From positions 1 through 64,000 of the forward strand of contig NZ_QJJU01000009.1 in the NCBI RefSeq assembly GCF_003201655.1: 64,000 nucleotides of DNA, given 5' to 3'. Position numbers and translations under genes: made by a program. The stretch's first letter is position 1; every line of letters begins with the position of its first letter. Under the pieces are notes generated by a model, which saw only the letters and a program-made list of their open reading frames with translations, was not told the DNA's origin and did no database searches. Positions 24,825 to 32,483 of this stretch are shown one piece after another. Origin of the DNA: Mycolicibacterium moriokaense. Its GTDB lineage: Bacteria; Actinomycetota; Actinomycetes; Mycobacteriales; Mycobacteriaceae.

Positions 24825-24927
24825 GAGGGTCCATCCTATGGTCTGGGGTGGTCAGGCCCCGAATCGATTAGTGCTGCTCGAGATGCGTTAGTCTGTGCAA
24901 GCCCTATGGCGTGCGCTTACAGCGTCC

Positions 24928-25000
24928 GCCCCCGTAGCTCAGGGGATAGAGCGTCTGCCTCCGGAGCAGAAGGCCGCAGGTTCGAATCCTGCCGGGGGCA
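24928..25000 (+). tRNA. tRNA-Arg (anticodon CCG)
   Basis: 73-nt cloverleaf. Acceptor GCCCCCG/CGGGGGC, D-arm GCTC/GAGC, anticodon stem TCTGC/GCAGA with loop CTCCGGA (anticodon CCG, reads CGG), T-arm GCAGG-TTCGAAT-CCTGC, discriminator A. The CCA end is not encoded. It is divergent from argS. Confidence 0.97.
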
Positions 25001-25264
25001 CCCTCTGACCAGCACAGACGTCTACCCGTTGCAATTCGACACTCAGTGTGGCTCCAAACCTGAAATGGAGCGCACCATGACCACCACCGAAGTCCCCGCC
25101 ACCTCGATCCCACGGTGGCGGGCCGAACTTGGGCTTCGAGATGGTTCATACGGTGCGTTCGAATTACGGCCGGCCTGGATAGATGCTGACAGCCGCCGTG
25201 CGATGACCTGTGAATCGCGCTGCTCGTCGCGCATTCGCCGCGAATCGCCGCCTACGATTCCGAG

Positions 25265-25741
25265 ATGAGCGGGGAGGCTGATCAGCTAACAACGGACAGT
25301 GAGCCGAGCCCAGGGACCACGCCATGGTTCAACACCGACGGCGGCCGCACAATAATCGGCGCGGCCATCGTGGCCGCGTTCATGGTCATCGTGGCGATTG
25401 TGGTCCTCGTCGGCGGCGATACCAACAAATCTCCACAGAACGAGCAACCAGCTCCCGCCACCAGCGCGTCGACACCCGCCCCGGCTCCGCCTGCTCCTCC
25501 GAGCGCCCCGGCGGCGAGCCCGACCACGGCGCCGGCACCGGCGTTGACGACGACGACCAGGGCGCCGACGACCTCGAGCGCACCGCCCACCAAGCGGTAC
25601 ACGCCCCCTAACACCAGTGCGCCGAACACTGCCGCACCCGCCACCGTGCCGACCACTGCAGCGAGCACAAGCTCCGCAGCGACCACGACCCCGCCGGGGC
25701 CTTCGCTCAACGTCATTCGGACTCGAAGCGATAGTGAATGA
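25265..25741 (+). CDS. Membrane-anchored Pro/Ala/Thr-rich protein
   Basis: 158 aa. A short cytosolic N-terminus is followed by one membrane helix (TIIGAAIVAAFMVIVAIVVLVGG, about residues 29-51). The rest is an extracytoplasmic low-complexity tail rich in Pro, Ala, Thr and Ser, without a recognisable domain. Such tails in mycobacteria are often surface-exposed and mannosylated; that is inference. It is the first protein gene after tRNA-Arg at the border of the accessory region. Confidence 0.75.
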   Translation: MSGEADQLTTDSEPSPGTTPWFNTDGGRTIIGAAIVAAFMVIVAIVVLVGGDTNKSPQNEQPAPATSASTPAPAPPAPPSAPAASPTTAPAPALTTTTRAPTTSSAPPTKRYTPPNTSAPNTAAPATVPTTAASTSSAATTTPPGPSLNVIRTRSDSE

Positions 25742-25809
25742 ATGCGGTGGACAACCGCGGCGGCCGGCGTCGGTGAGGGGCAGCCCCCGCTGAAGGGCGC
25801 GCCAGCCGC

Positions 25810-26877
25810 TTAGTTCGGCGCAGTGCGATGAGGCCGTTCAGCGGCTTTCTTGAGAACGCTCCGCACGGCGTGCCGAAGGCTCGATGCGACGTCGCGCAAT
25901 GGGTGTGAGGTGCCGAGCTCGGCGTTGGCATGTTTCGTCGTCGTCGTGACCAAGGTCCGCGGCGGTCCCACCTTCGAGCGCGCTGCCGCTGTTGTCGTTG
26001 TCGTTGCGAAATTCTGGGGCTTCGTCCCAAGGTTCGCGAGCTGAGATTGCCCGCCGGCAACACGGATGCTGTTGACCGCGGTGACGACCGAGTCCGCAAT
26101 ATCGGTGACGGCCGCGGCCACCTCCCCGGCCGCGGTGTTCACACCCGCCGCGACCGCTAGCGCGGGATTGCCGGTCGCTGCCAGTTCCTGCGCAACGGCG
26201 TCAGGTGTTTCGAACGCGCCGGACAAGATGTGGTTGAAGGCCGGGAAGATCACGGCACCAACGACATTGAGCGCGCCCACCACTGCGACCTGGACAACAC
26301 CGTGCGGCACGACGGTTGGTGCGGGATTAGGCATGATCGGCAAATTGAGCGCCGTGAAGGTGTCTTGGCGGAATGTCTCGATAGCCGCGAGGATCCCGGC
26401 AGGCCCGCCCGCACCGGCAGGAACGATGTTGAGTAGGCCGACCACACCGACCTCGAACGCGTTCAGCGCCCTTTTCGCCGGTATCGACCCGTCAGTGACG
26501 ATGGCCGCTTCCGCAGCAGCGTTCGTGGGCCCGGTCACCGATGCGGCGGCAACGCCGATCGCCTTCAACAGGTCACCCGATTGCAATGCGGTGAGGAATG
26601 TTCCCGGTGCCGCCAGCGACGTGACGACGGGTGTCACGGCGGTCTGGACAAGAAGCGGGCAGATGAGCGAGCAGTAGATCAGCTGATTGCCCAGGAAGCT
26701 GGTGAGGAGTCCGCCGGGCGGAACCGTCGCGGCTGTCAGCCGGACATTCTGCGCCACGGTCGGCGGTGGCTGGGACTGAGTGACCGGAGCCAGAGGTACG
26801 GCGGCCATACCGACGATGCCGACGACGGCAATCGCAGTGGCTGTGACGCCGGCGTGCAGGCATGTTCGGATCTGCAT
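25810..26877 (-). CDS. Secreted Ala/Val-rich protein of unknown function
   Basis: 355 aa from the ATG behind an AAGGGGA ribosome site. An N-terminal signal peptide (VTATAIAVVGIVGMAAVPLA) is followed by a long Ala/Val/Gly/Thr-rich middle with predicted amphipathic helices. A basic Ser/Thr tail has a Thr run (ATTTTTAAARS). The opposite-strand frames are less protein-like. No catalytic motif is seen. It resembles the uncharacterised exported alanine-rich proteins common in mycobacteria. Confidence 0.7.
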   Translation of the reverse strand: MQIRTCLHAGVTATAIAVVGIVGMAAVPLAPVTQSQPPPTVAQNVRLTAATVPPGGLLTSFLGNQLIYCSLICPLLVQTAVTPVVTSLAAPGTFLTALQSGDLLKAIGVAAASVTGPTNAAAEAAIVTDGSIPAKRALNAFEVGVVGLLNIVPAGAGGPAGILAAIETFRQDTFTALNLPIMPNPAPTVVPHGVVQVAVVGALNVVGAVIFPAFNHILSGAFETPDAVAQELAATGNPALAVAAGVNTAAGEVAAAVTDIADSVVTAVNSIRVAGGQSQLANLGTKPQNFATTTTTAAARSKVGPPRTLVTTTTKHANAELGTSHPLRDVASSLRHAVRSVLKKAAERPHRTAPN

Positions 26878-26956
26878 GGTTCCCCTTGTATTCGGCGGTG
26901 ACATTGATCGCACGCATTGCGGGGACGAAAGGTTCAATCGCGTCGGCAGGCTCTCG

Positions 26957-27550
26957 TCACTGGTTGACAAGAAGGTCCAGGCCAGCCAGTGGGCCACCAG
27001 GCTGCTGCATGAGGCCACCCTCGTCGAGACCGCCGAGATCGATCGCCGCATAGCCGAGTTCGGTGATCAAGTCCTGCACCGTGTGCTTAGACGCGACGTC
27101 GTCGCCGGAGACGAACAACACCCGTCGCGCCTCGCCCTGCCGCGGCCCTTTCTCGAAGTTCGCCATGGTGATCGAGTTGAACGCCTTGACCACTCGTGCA
27201 CCGGGGGCATGTTCGGCGACGATCGCGCTGGCGCTCCGCCCCTGCAGATCTGCGAGCTGCAGCGGATTGAAGGTGACGAATGGGTTCGTAGCGTCGACGA
27301 GGATTCGGCCCTGCCAATCCGGTAGCGGGTCAAGCACGTCCGGCAGTACCGGCCAAGGCAAAGCAAGCAACACGAGTTCTTGCGCGGCGGCTTCGGTCGT
27401 CGAGACCGCTTCGGCGCCGATGCCTTGGGCGACGGGCGTCAGAGCGTCTGCGCCGCGAGCGCTCGCTAGCTTCACGCGGTGGCCCGCACCGATCAGCCGC
27501 CGCCCCACTGCCAGACCGACTTGCCCCGCGCCGAGGATTCCGATTTCCAT
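26957..27550 (-). CDS. NADP oxidoreductase, coenzyme F420-dependent-type (F420_oxidored domain)
   Basis: 197 aa. The N-terminal Rossmann motif GILGAGQVGLAVGRRL and the TNPF...KAFNSI segment match the NAD(P)-binding family of F420H2:NADP oxidoreductases and their many uncharacterised relatives. The ATG is 5 nt after a perfect AGGAG. It lies 38 bp after the medium-chain reductase gene and is probably cotranscribed with it from the divergent MarR promoter. Substrate unknown. Confidence 0.85.
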   Translation of the reverse strand: MEIGILGAGQVGLAVGRRLIGAGHRVKLASARGADALTPVAQGIGAEAVSTTEAAAQELVLLALPWPVLPDVLDPLPDWQGRILVDATNPFVTFNPLQLADLQGRSASAIVAEHAPGARVVKAFNSITMANFEKGPRQGEARRVLFVSGDDVASKHTVQDLITELGYAAIDLGGLDEGGLMQQPGGPLAGLDLLVNQ

Positions 27551-27588
27551 TGTTTCTCCTAACACTCAGCGGCACAAGCCAATACGAA

Positions 27589-28509
27589 TCAGTGTACAAG
27601 GACGACGCGGCCGTCACTGTTCTTCCCATGCGGATTGACCGCGGCGGCAACCTGATCGAAGGAGACGGTGCGTCGCGCGTGGCTTCGCAAACGGTGCGCG
27701 GCAACTTTGAAAAGGAGATCCGCTAGTTTGTGCCCGTTCGGGGCGACAATCGTCGGAATGTAGTCGCCGTCTGAGCGCATGACTGGCGTTGTGCCGTCGC
27801 TGACGGAGGTGAACCTCCCACCTGCGCCCACCACTCCGGCGGCCACAGTAAGGTCACCGGCGATATGAATGGCCGCGTCGACGCCGCCACCGAAGAAGTC
27901 CCGCACCGCCTGGATCGATTGTGTTGCACTCGCGCCCTCAGGGATGACCACGTCGGCGCCGAGCCTCCGTGCCAGATCGGCCTCCTCAGGGGGTGTCACC
28001 ACCGCGACGACGGCACCGTGTGCCTTCGCCAGCTGGAGCGCGAATCCCCCGACCTCACTCACGGGACCGTGGATAACCAGATTTCCGAGCGCTTTTGCTC
28101 CAAGTGCGCCGATCGCATCGACCGCCGTGACCCCGGCCAAGCCCACACTGGCGGCCTGCGCGATGCCGACGCCGTCAGGGACGGGGGCAACCGAACTAGC
28201 CGGAACTGCCACCATGTCGGTGAATGTGCCCGGCTGCCCCGACGCTTGTGGCGGCAGAGTCCCCGCTACGTACATGCCGACGTCGATGTAGTCCACGTCG
28301 TCGCCGACGGCGGCCACTCGGCCGACGAAGTCGCGGCCCAGCAGCACGGGTTCTGAGCCGACGTATCGCCCGCTAACCGCGACTCGATCGAAGTCGTTTA
28401 CTGCTGCAGCCATGACCTCGACAACGACTCCATCGGGCGCAACGACTGGCTCGTCGACGTCGAACAAGCACGGCATGAAGTCTGGCCCGGTCACTCCCAC
28501 TGCCTTCAT
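27589..28509 (-). CDS. Medium-chain dehydrogenase/reductase, quinone oxidoreductase type
   Basis: 306 aa. GroES-like N-terminal domain and a Rossmann domain (LGNLVIHGPVSEVGGFALQL; AVVAVVTPPEEADLARRLGA). The zinc-site Cys/His set is absent, which fits NADPH-dependent quinone reductases. The start MKAVGVTGPDFMP follows an AGAGGGG ribosome site. It is divergent from a marR gene with a candidate operator between them, so it is the likely primary target of that MarR. Confidence 0.88.
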   Translation of the reverse strand: MKAVGVTGPDFMPCLFDVDEPVVAPDGVVVEVMAAAVNDFDRVAVSGRYVGSEPVLLGRDFVGRVAAVGDDVDYIDVGMYVAGTLPPQASGQPGTFTDMVAVPASSVAPVPDGVGIAQAASVGLAGVTAVDAIGALGAKALGNLVIHGPVSEVGGFALQLAKAHGAVVAVVTPPEEADLARRLGADVVIPEGASATQSIQAVRDFFGGGVDAAIHIAGDLTVAAGVVGAGGRFTSVSDGTTPVMRSDGDYIPTIVAPNGHKLADLLFKVAAHRLRSHARRTVSFDQVAAAVNPHGKNSDGRVVLVH

Positions 28510-28553
28510 CGCTGGCCCCTCTCGTCGGCTTGTTCGTTCGATCCGATTTATGG

Positions 28554-28569
28554 TTAAACAATTAAGTGA
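28554..28569. promoter_or_regulatory. Candidate MarR operator, copy 1 (marR / reductase intergenic)
   Basis: TTAAACAATTAAGTGA lies between the divergent reductase and marR genes. 14 of 16 bases recur before the cutinase gene (29212-29227). A further AAGTGA sits at 28601-28606, just before the marR start. Confidence 0.5.
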
Positions 28570-28610
28570 CGCGGCCATTCCCGGTTCAAGGATTAAGTTA
28601 AAGTGAAGGC

Positions 28611-29105
28611 ATGAGCGCCGCGAACGAGACCCGGTGGCTTGACGCGCAGGAACAGGAGGTCTGGGCGCAGCTGTCGACGATGATCCTCAGGTTGCAGCCG
28701 GTTCTCAGCGCACAACTGCAGCGCGAGTTCGGCATCAGCCAGTTCGAGTATCTGATCCTGGCGCGCCTATCGGAGGCGCCGGGATCGATGCTCCGCATGA
28801 GCGTGCTTGCCACGATCACTGGCAGCTCGCTGCCCCGGTTGTCCCAGGCAGTCGGCCGCCTCGAAAAGCGCGGTTGGATGTCACGGCAGTCTGACCCAGA
28901 GCACAGTCGGTACACGCTTGCGGTTCTCAACCCCGCGGGACTTCGCCAACTGAAAGAGGCCGCACCCTCGCATGTCGAGGCTGTGCGCGAGTTCGTCTTC
29001 GATCGCTTGACGCGGGCCCAGGCCCGGCAGCTGGGCGCGATTTCCCAGCGAATTCTCGACGGGCTGCCCCCGGACGAGAGTTGGCCTGGCACTACATCGT
29101 CCTGA
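28611..29105 (+). CDS. MarR-family transcriptional regulator
   Basis: 164 aa winged helix-turn-helix. DNA-binding core about residues 55-110 (SMLRMSVLATITGSSLPRLS recognition region, then the SRQSDPEHSRYTLAVLNPAG wing). Divergent from the medium-chain reductase, the standard layout for MarR control of a detoxification enzyme. The operator repeat suggests it also controls the cutinase gene 150 bp downstream. Confidence 0.92.
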   Translation: MSAANETRWLDAQEQEVWAQLSTMILRLQPVLSAQLQREFGISQFEYLILARLSEAPGSMLRMSVLATITGSSLPRLSQAVGRLEKRGWMSRQSDPEHSRYTLAVLNPAGLRQLKEAAPSHVEAVREFVFDRLTRAQARQLGAISQRILDGLPPDESWPGTTSS

Positions 29106-29211
29106 TCAGTCGTCGCGCTTCTCGACGACCCGTTGCTCGTTTGTGCTGCAGATCACGTGACTTTCCGGAATCGCAGATCCGGCGTCTCACTTGTAGCAGG
29201 CAGGGCGTCAC

Positions 29212-29227
29212 TTAAACATTGAAGTGA
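29212..29227. promoter_or_regulatory. Candidate MarR operator, copy 2 (before cutinase)
   Basis: TTAAACATTGAAGTGA, 31 bp before the cutinase start, matches copy 1 at 14 of 16 positions. With the flanking bases it forms TCACTT-N8-AAGTGA (29208-29227), a symmetric site. Confidence 0.5.
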
Positions 29228-29258
29228 TACCAACGGGACCGAGAAGGGGAACCACATC

Positions 29259-30119
29259 ATGAGCACCGTCACACCCTTGGTAGTCAGAATGCGCAGGTTG
29301 ACCGTCCAGGCGGCACTGTCCTCCATTTTCGCCACGCTGGCCGTGGGCGCGATCCTCGTCGGCTCGTTTGCGGCACCGGCCTCATGGTCGGCCAAGGCCT
29401 CCGCCGCCGACGACTCCTGCGCCAGCGTCGAAGTCGTATTCGCCCGCGGCACAAATGAGGCACCCGGTGTCGGCGCAACCGGGCAATCGTTCGTCGACGC
29501 GCTCAACGCTCGCATGCCGGGTAAGACGATCGACGTGTATGCGGTGAACTACCCCGCGTCGTTGAACTTCGGGCAGACCGCCGACGGAATCGTCGACGCC
29601 AGCAACAAGATCCAGTCGATCGCCGCGCACTGCCCCACCACCAAGATCGTGCTCGGCGGCTACTCGCAGGGTGCCGCACTGGCCGGCTACACCACGATGG
29701 ATAGCGTTCCCGCCGGGTTCGACTTGCCAGCCGGTATCACCGGCCCCATGCCTGCTTCAGTCGCCTCCCACGTCGCCGCAGTGGTCCTGTTCGGAACGCC
29801 CGATCCCTGGTTTCTGAACCTGGTTGCCCACGACGCGCCACCGATCACCATCGGCCAGTCCTACGCGGCCAAGACCCTTCAACTGTGCGCAACCGGTGAC
29901 CCGGTCTGCTTCCCCGGTGGCCTTGACCGGTCCGCGCACAGCTCGTACAAGAACAACGGAATGGCCGACCAGGCCGCTGATTTCGTCGGCCGCCAGCTCA
30001 ACGTTCCTGCCCCGACAGCGGCCGTGCAGCAGACCGCTGGTGAAGTCGACGCCAGCCAGCCCACTGACCAGCCGGCCGCCGCGCCTGCACCCGAGCCTGA
30101 CGCACCGCTGGGCAACTGA
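29259..30119 (+). CDS. Secreted cutinase-family serine esterase
   Basis: 286 aa. A long signal peptide ends near ASWSAKASAADD. The cutinase alpha/beta-hydrolase follows, with nucleophile Ser in GGYSQGAAL, Asp in TGDPVCFPGG and His in RSAHSSYKNNG. Cys pairs at DSCAS/AHCPT and QLCAT/PVCFP match the family. A Pro/Ala-rich tail of about 40 residues ends the protein. Mycobacterial relatives (Culp family) hydrolyse lipid and polysorbate esters outside the cell. Confidence 0.93.
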   Translation: MSTVTPLVVRMRRLTVQAALSSIFATLAVGAILVGSFAAPASWSAKASAADDSCASVEVVFARGTNEAPGVGATGQSFVDALNARMPGKTIDVYAVNYPASLNFGQTADGIVDASNKIQSIAAHCPTTKIVLGGYSQGAALAGYTTMDSVPAGFDLPAGITGPMPASVASHVAAVVLFGTPDPWFLNLVAHDAPPITIGQSYAAKTLQLCATGDPVCFPGGLDRSAHSSYKNNGMADQAADFVGRQLNVPAPTAAVQQTAGEVDASQPTDQPAAAPAPEPDAPLGN

Positions 30120-30149
30120 ATGACATATCACCACATACCGGTGGTGACC

Positions 30150-30197
30150 GACCAACGGCCGGAAAGTGAGTCCCAGGACCGCTTCCGGCCGTTGGTC
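30150..30197. terminator. Perfect 15-bp hairpin between convergent genes
   Basis: GACCAACGGCCGGAA (30150-30164) pairs with TTCCGGCCGTTGGTC (30183-30197) around an 18-nt loop. It lies after the cutinase stop and reaches the stop of the opposing gene, so it should work in both directions. No U tract follows on either strand. Confidence 0.75.
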
Positions 30198-30688
30198 TAC
30201 TGCGCGAAGTCGAGCCGACGGGTCTCCGTCCAATCGACCATCAGCTTCCGTTCGCTGAAGTACCACGTGCCGTCGTATTTGACGAACGTGTCCAGGTAGC
30301 GGATCGCTGCCGTCATCAGGCTGCGCTCCGGGCCGTCGACCTTGACGTGGTGGGCCATGCAATAGGCCACCCCGGAAGCGCGTTCGCCATCGAGCGCCGT
30401 GGTGCTTTGGCCGTTGAAGTGCATGGTGGCCACGTACGTGTTGAGCTCGTCAAACACCGGAGCAAGCGCGGCACGTCCGTGAAGGTGTTGCGTCGGCGTC
30501 GAATTGCTGCTGTCCATGTACACCAGGAAGTCGGCGGCCTCGGTGAACAGCGCCATTTGACCGGCAGCATCACGCCGATCCGCACAGTACGCGTAGGCGT
30601 CGACCAATTCTCTAATCGCCAGCCTGTCGGCTACCTCTTGGTTTGAAACGTCGACATGCTTAGCGCGCCGCAAATCTCCCGATGTCAC
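30197..30688 (-). CDS. SnoaL-like (NTF2 fold) protein
   Basis: 163 aa from a GTG start. N-terminal helix ADRLAIRELVDAYAYCADRR and the following MALFTEAADF are typical of the SnoaL_4 group. Members include small hydrolases, isomerases and subunits of ring-hydroxylating enzymes. No substrate can be assigned. It is divergent from a degraded reductase gene, and a candidate MarR site lies between them. A second, damaged NTF2-like gene lies 600 bp away. Confidence 0.85.
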   Translation of the reverse strand: MTSGDLRRAKHVDVSNQEVADRLAIRELVDAYAYCADRRDAAGQMALFTEAADFLVYMDSSNSTPTQHLHGRAALAPVFDELNTYVATMHFNGQSTTALDGERASGVAYCMAHHVKVDGPERSLMTAAIRYLDTFVKYDGTWYFSERKLMVDWTETRRLDFAQ

Positions 30689-30728
30689 AGTAGTTTTCGC
30701 CTCCGTCTAGTTGCGAATATCAATCTGC

Positions 30729-30744
30729 TTGATACGTCACGTAA
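30729..30744. promoter_or_regulatory. Candidate operator of the second MarR, copy A
   Basis: TTGATACGTCACGTAA matches copies B and C closely (13 of 16 to copy B). It sits between the SnoaL gene and the degraded reductase, and overlaps a TATCAA-N5-TTGATA inverted repeat. Confidence 0.45.
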
Positions 30745-30763
30745 ATCTACTACTCTGGCTCTT

Positions 30764-31094
30764 ATGAGTAAAGCAGTGCAGTTCGATTCGTACGGCGGTG
30801 TCGACGTCCTCGAAGTGCGCGACGCCTGAGGAACTGCCGGGCCCCGGCGCACTTCCTGTCCCGCTACTGGCGCACCGGCAACCTCGGCGCCTACTGCGTG
30901 GGCTGCTCTGGATCCTGATGGGATTGCTGTTTGTCGGCGGCGTGATGAACCTGCTGTGGATCGCGGCGATCGCCATCTTCGTCCTGCTGGAAAAGACGAG
31001 CCCGTTCGGTGACGTGAGTGGCAGGTTTGCAGGCGCTGCGATGATCCTGGTTGGTGCGTTGAGTTTGGCCCCGTGGAGACAGGTAACTGATTGA
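30764..31094 (+). pseudogene. Composite remnant: quinone oxidoreductase 5' end joined to DUF2182 3' end
   Basis: The first 21 codons (MSKAVQFDSYGGVDVLEVRD) are the start of a zinc-independent quinone oxidoreductase, ended by TGA. A shifted frame continues with EELPGPGAL, the expected next segment. From about 30,860 the frames encode GNLGAYCVGC and then, after another shift, LMGLLFVGGVMNLLWIAAI and VLLEKTSPFG. These are hallmarks of the C-terminal end of DUF2182 metal-binding membrane proteins. No intact gene remains. It looks like a deletion joining two genes plus later frameshifts. Confidence 0.7.
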
Positions 31095-31106
31095 TAGATC
31101 ATGTAA
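31091..31106. promoter_or_regulatory. Candidate operator of the second MarR, copy B
   Basis: TTGATAGATCATGTAA. The core TGATAGATCA recurs inverted in copy C, 75 bp away. The pair frames the likely promoter region of the damaged NTF2-like gene. Confidence 0.5.
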
Positions 31107-31171
31107 CTGTAATCCGCCGTGTCCGGGAAGCATTGAACAACAATCAATCCGCAACTACAGTGGATGGTGAT

Positions 31172-31187
31172 TTAGTTGATCTATCAT
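31172..31187. promoter_or_regulatory. Candidate operator of the second MarR, copy C
   Basis: Plus-strand TTAGTTGATCTATCAT; its complement ATGATAGATCAACTAA matches copy B at the TGATAGATCA core and the TAA end. Confidence 0.5.
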
Positions 31188-31285
31188 TCTTATGGTGACA
31201 AGGTTGACGCTGGCGGAGGCGAGCAAGCGCATCAGCGACGCCGAACCCGCGCGGTCGATATTCAGTTCCCGTGGAAGGAAAACAC

Positions 31286-31729
31286 TTGACCAACGACAAC
31301 GTGGCCACTGTCCGAAACGCCTACCAGATCGCCGAGCGGAAGGACCTGGAGGCCTGGATCGATTCATTCACTCCAGACGGCGTGTTCACCGACAACTCGG
31401 TGGGCGCCACCTATCGTGGCCGCGAACTCGCCGAACCAGTCCGCAACTATGGAACAGCCTTCTCAAACATGCACCGCGAGCTCTATCAGATCTATGTCGA
31501 TGGCAACGTGGTGGTCGTATAACTGGCGTTGCAAGGCACACACGATGGCCCGCTGCAGCTTCCCTTCGGCGAGCTGCCCGCCACGGGCAAGCAGATGGAT
31601 GCGCCGTGTTGTGACGTGTTCGAGCTGGAAGACGGCAAGATCAAGCGCTTCGATTGCTATCCAGAGGGTTCGGTCATCTTCGCTCAGCTCGGAGTCTTGA
31701 CCAACCTCGAAGCCGCACTCGCCCGCTGA
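31286..31729 (+). pseudogene. NTF2/SnoaL-like gene interrupted by an in-frame TAA
   Basis: A TTG start behind GGAAGGA gives (M)TNDNVATVRNAYQIAERK and reads to VDGNVVVV, then TAA at 31520-31522. The same frame continues without shift as LALQGTHDGPLQLPFGEL to LGVLTNLEAALAR. The two halves together make one family-length protein (147 codons). The stop replaces one residue, probably Glu (GAA to TAA). It could be a recent nonsense mutation or a base-call error; the downstream half has no plausible start of its own. Confidence 0.8.
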
Positions 31730-31755
31730 CCGCAGGCAGATCCTTTGGCGCGTGC

Positions 31756-32262
31756 TTAGAGGGGCACGGGAGGCAGCGACGCGTTGAGGTTGAGACTCGC
31801 CTGGATGTGTTCGAGAGCTGCAGTGAACGGAGAAACGAGCTCGTCAGGCAATGGCTCAAAGAATAATTTCTTGACCAGCGCGACGTGGCCCGGTGCGGCC
31901 GCGACGATGGCGTTCAATCCTTTCTTGGTCAAGACCGCATCTGTGGCCCTGCCGTCGTCTTCGGACTGGACGCGTTTGGTGAGGCCACGTTCGCACAGTC
32001 GCCGCACTTGGTGAGAAAGCCGGCTACGCTCCCACCCGATCAATGCGGCCAGGTCGGTGATCTGGAGCTTGTGGTCCGGCGCATTGCTCAACGCATTCAG
32101 CACGTGATAATCGGCCAGCGAGAGATCACTGTCCTGCTGCAACTGCCGGTTGATCTCATAGTTCATGCGCAACTGCACGCGCATATAGGCCACCCACGCG
32201 CGCTTGTGTGGCGGGGACAACCAGGGACTGTCACTAGCGTATGAGCGACGCGTGGGTGGCAT
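31756..32262 (-). CDS. MarR-family transcriptional regulator
   Basis: 168 aa winged helix-turn-helix: LSLADYHVLNALSNAPDHKL, the recognition helix region DLAALIGWERSRLSHQVRRL (about 75-95), and the wing VQSEDDGRATDAVLTKKG. Convergent with the damaged NTF2-like gene. The three repeats at 30729, 31091 and 31172 make the neighbouring SnoaL, reductase-remnant and NTF2-like genes its likely regulon. Downstream on its strand nothing is cotranscribed. Confidence 0.92.
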   Translation of the reverse strand: MPPTRRSYASDSPWLSPPHKRAWVAYMRVQLRMNYEINRQLQQDSDLSLADYHVLNALSNAPDHKLQITDLAALIGWERSRLSHQVRRLCERGLTKRVQSEDDGRATDAVLTKKGLNAIVAAAPGHVALVKKLFFEPLPDELVSPFTAALEHIQASLNLNASLPPVPL

Positions 32263-32483
32263 TTCACCGATCCTTCTGCTGGACTTTTCACGTTTAGTAT
32301 CCGCCTTCCATGTCCAGCCGGGCAGCTACCCACGCGGGCCAGTCACCGGTCACCGCCGCCGTGAGTATGAGCCAGGATCGCGGCGGCCGTAGTTATCATT
32401 GAATCCGACACGCCAACAACACTTTCCGCTACTGCGGCGACCCGGTCATCAAGAGCCCCGCCACGTCTAGATGGCAGTTCCCC

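Noticed and set aside
24928..25264. Phage or island attachment site at tRNA-Arg
   Set aside because: No integrase gene and no second copy of the tRNA 3' end noticed in the window.
25065..25268. 67- or 63-codon plus-strand ORF ending with an ATGA overlap into the next gene
   Set aside because: The overlap is suggestive, but the peptide is Arg/Ser-rich, has no family resemblance, no ribosome site, and extends an antisense frame of argS.
32263..32483. Degraded gene between marR and the PLC-like gene
   Set aside because: Short open stretches in each frame but no family resemblance that I can support.
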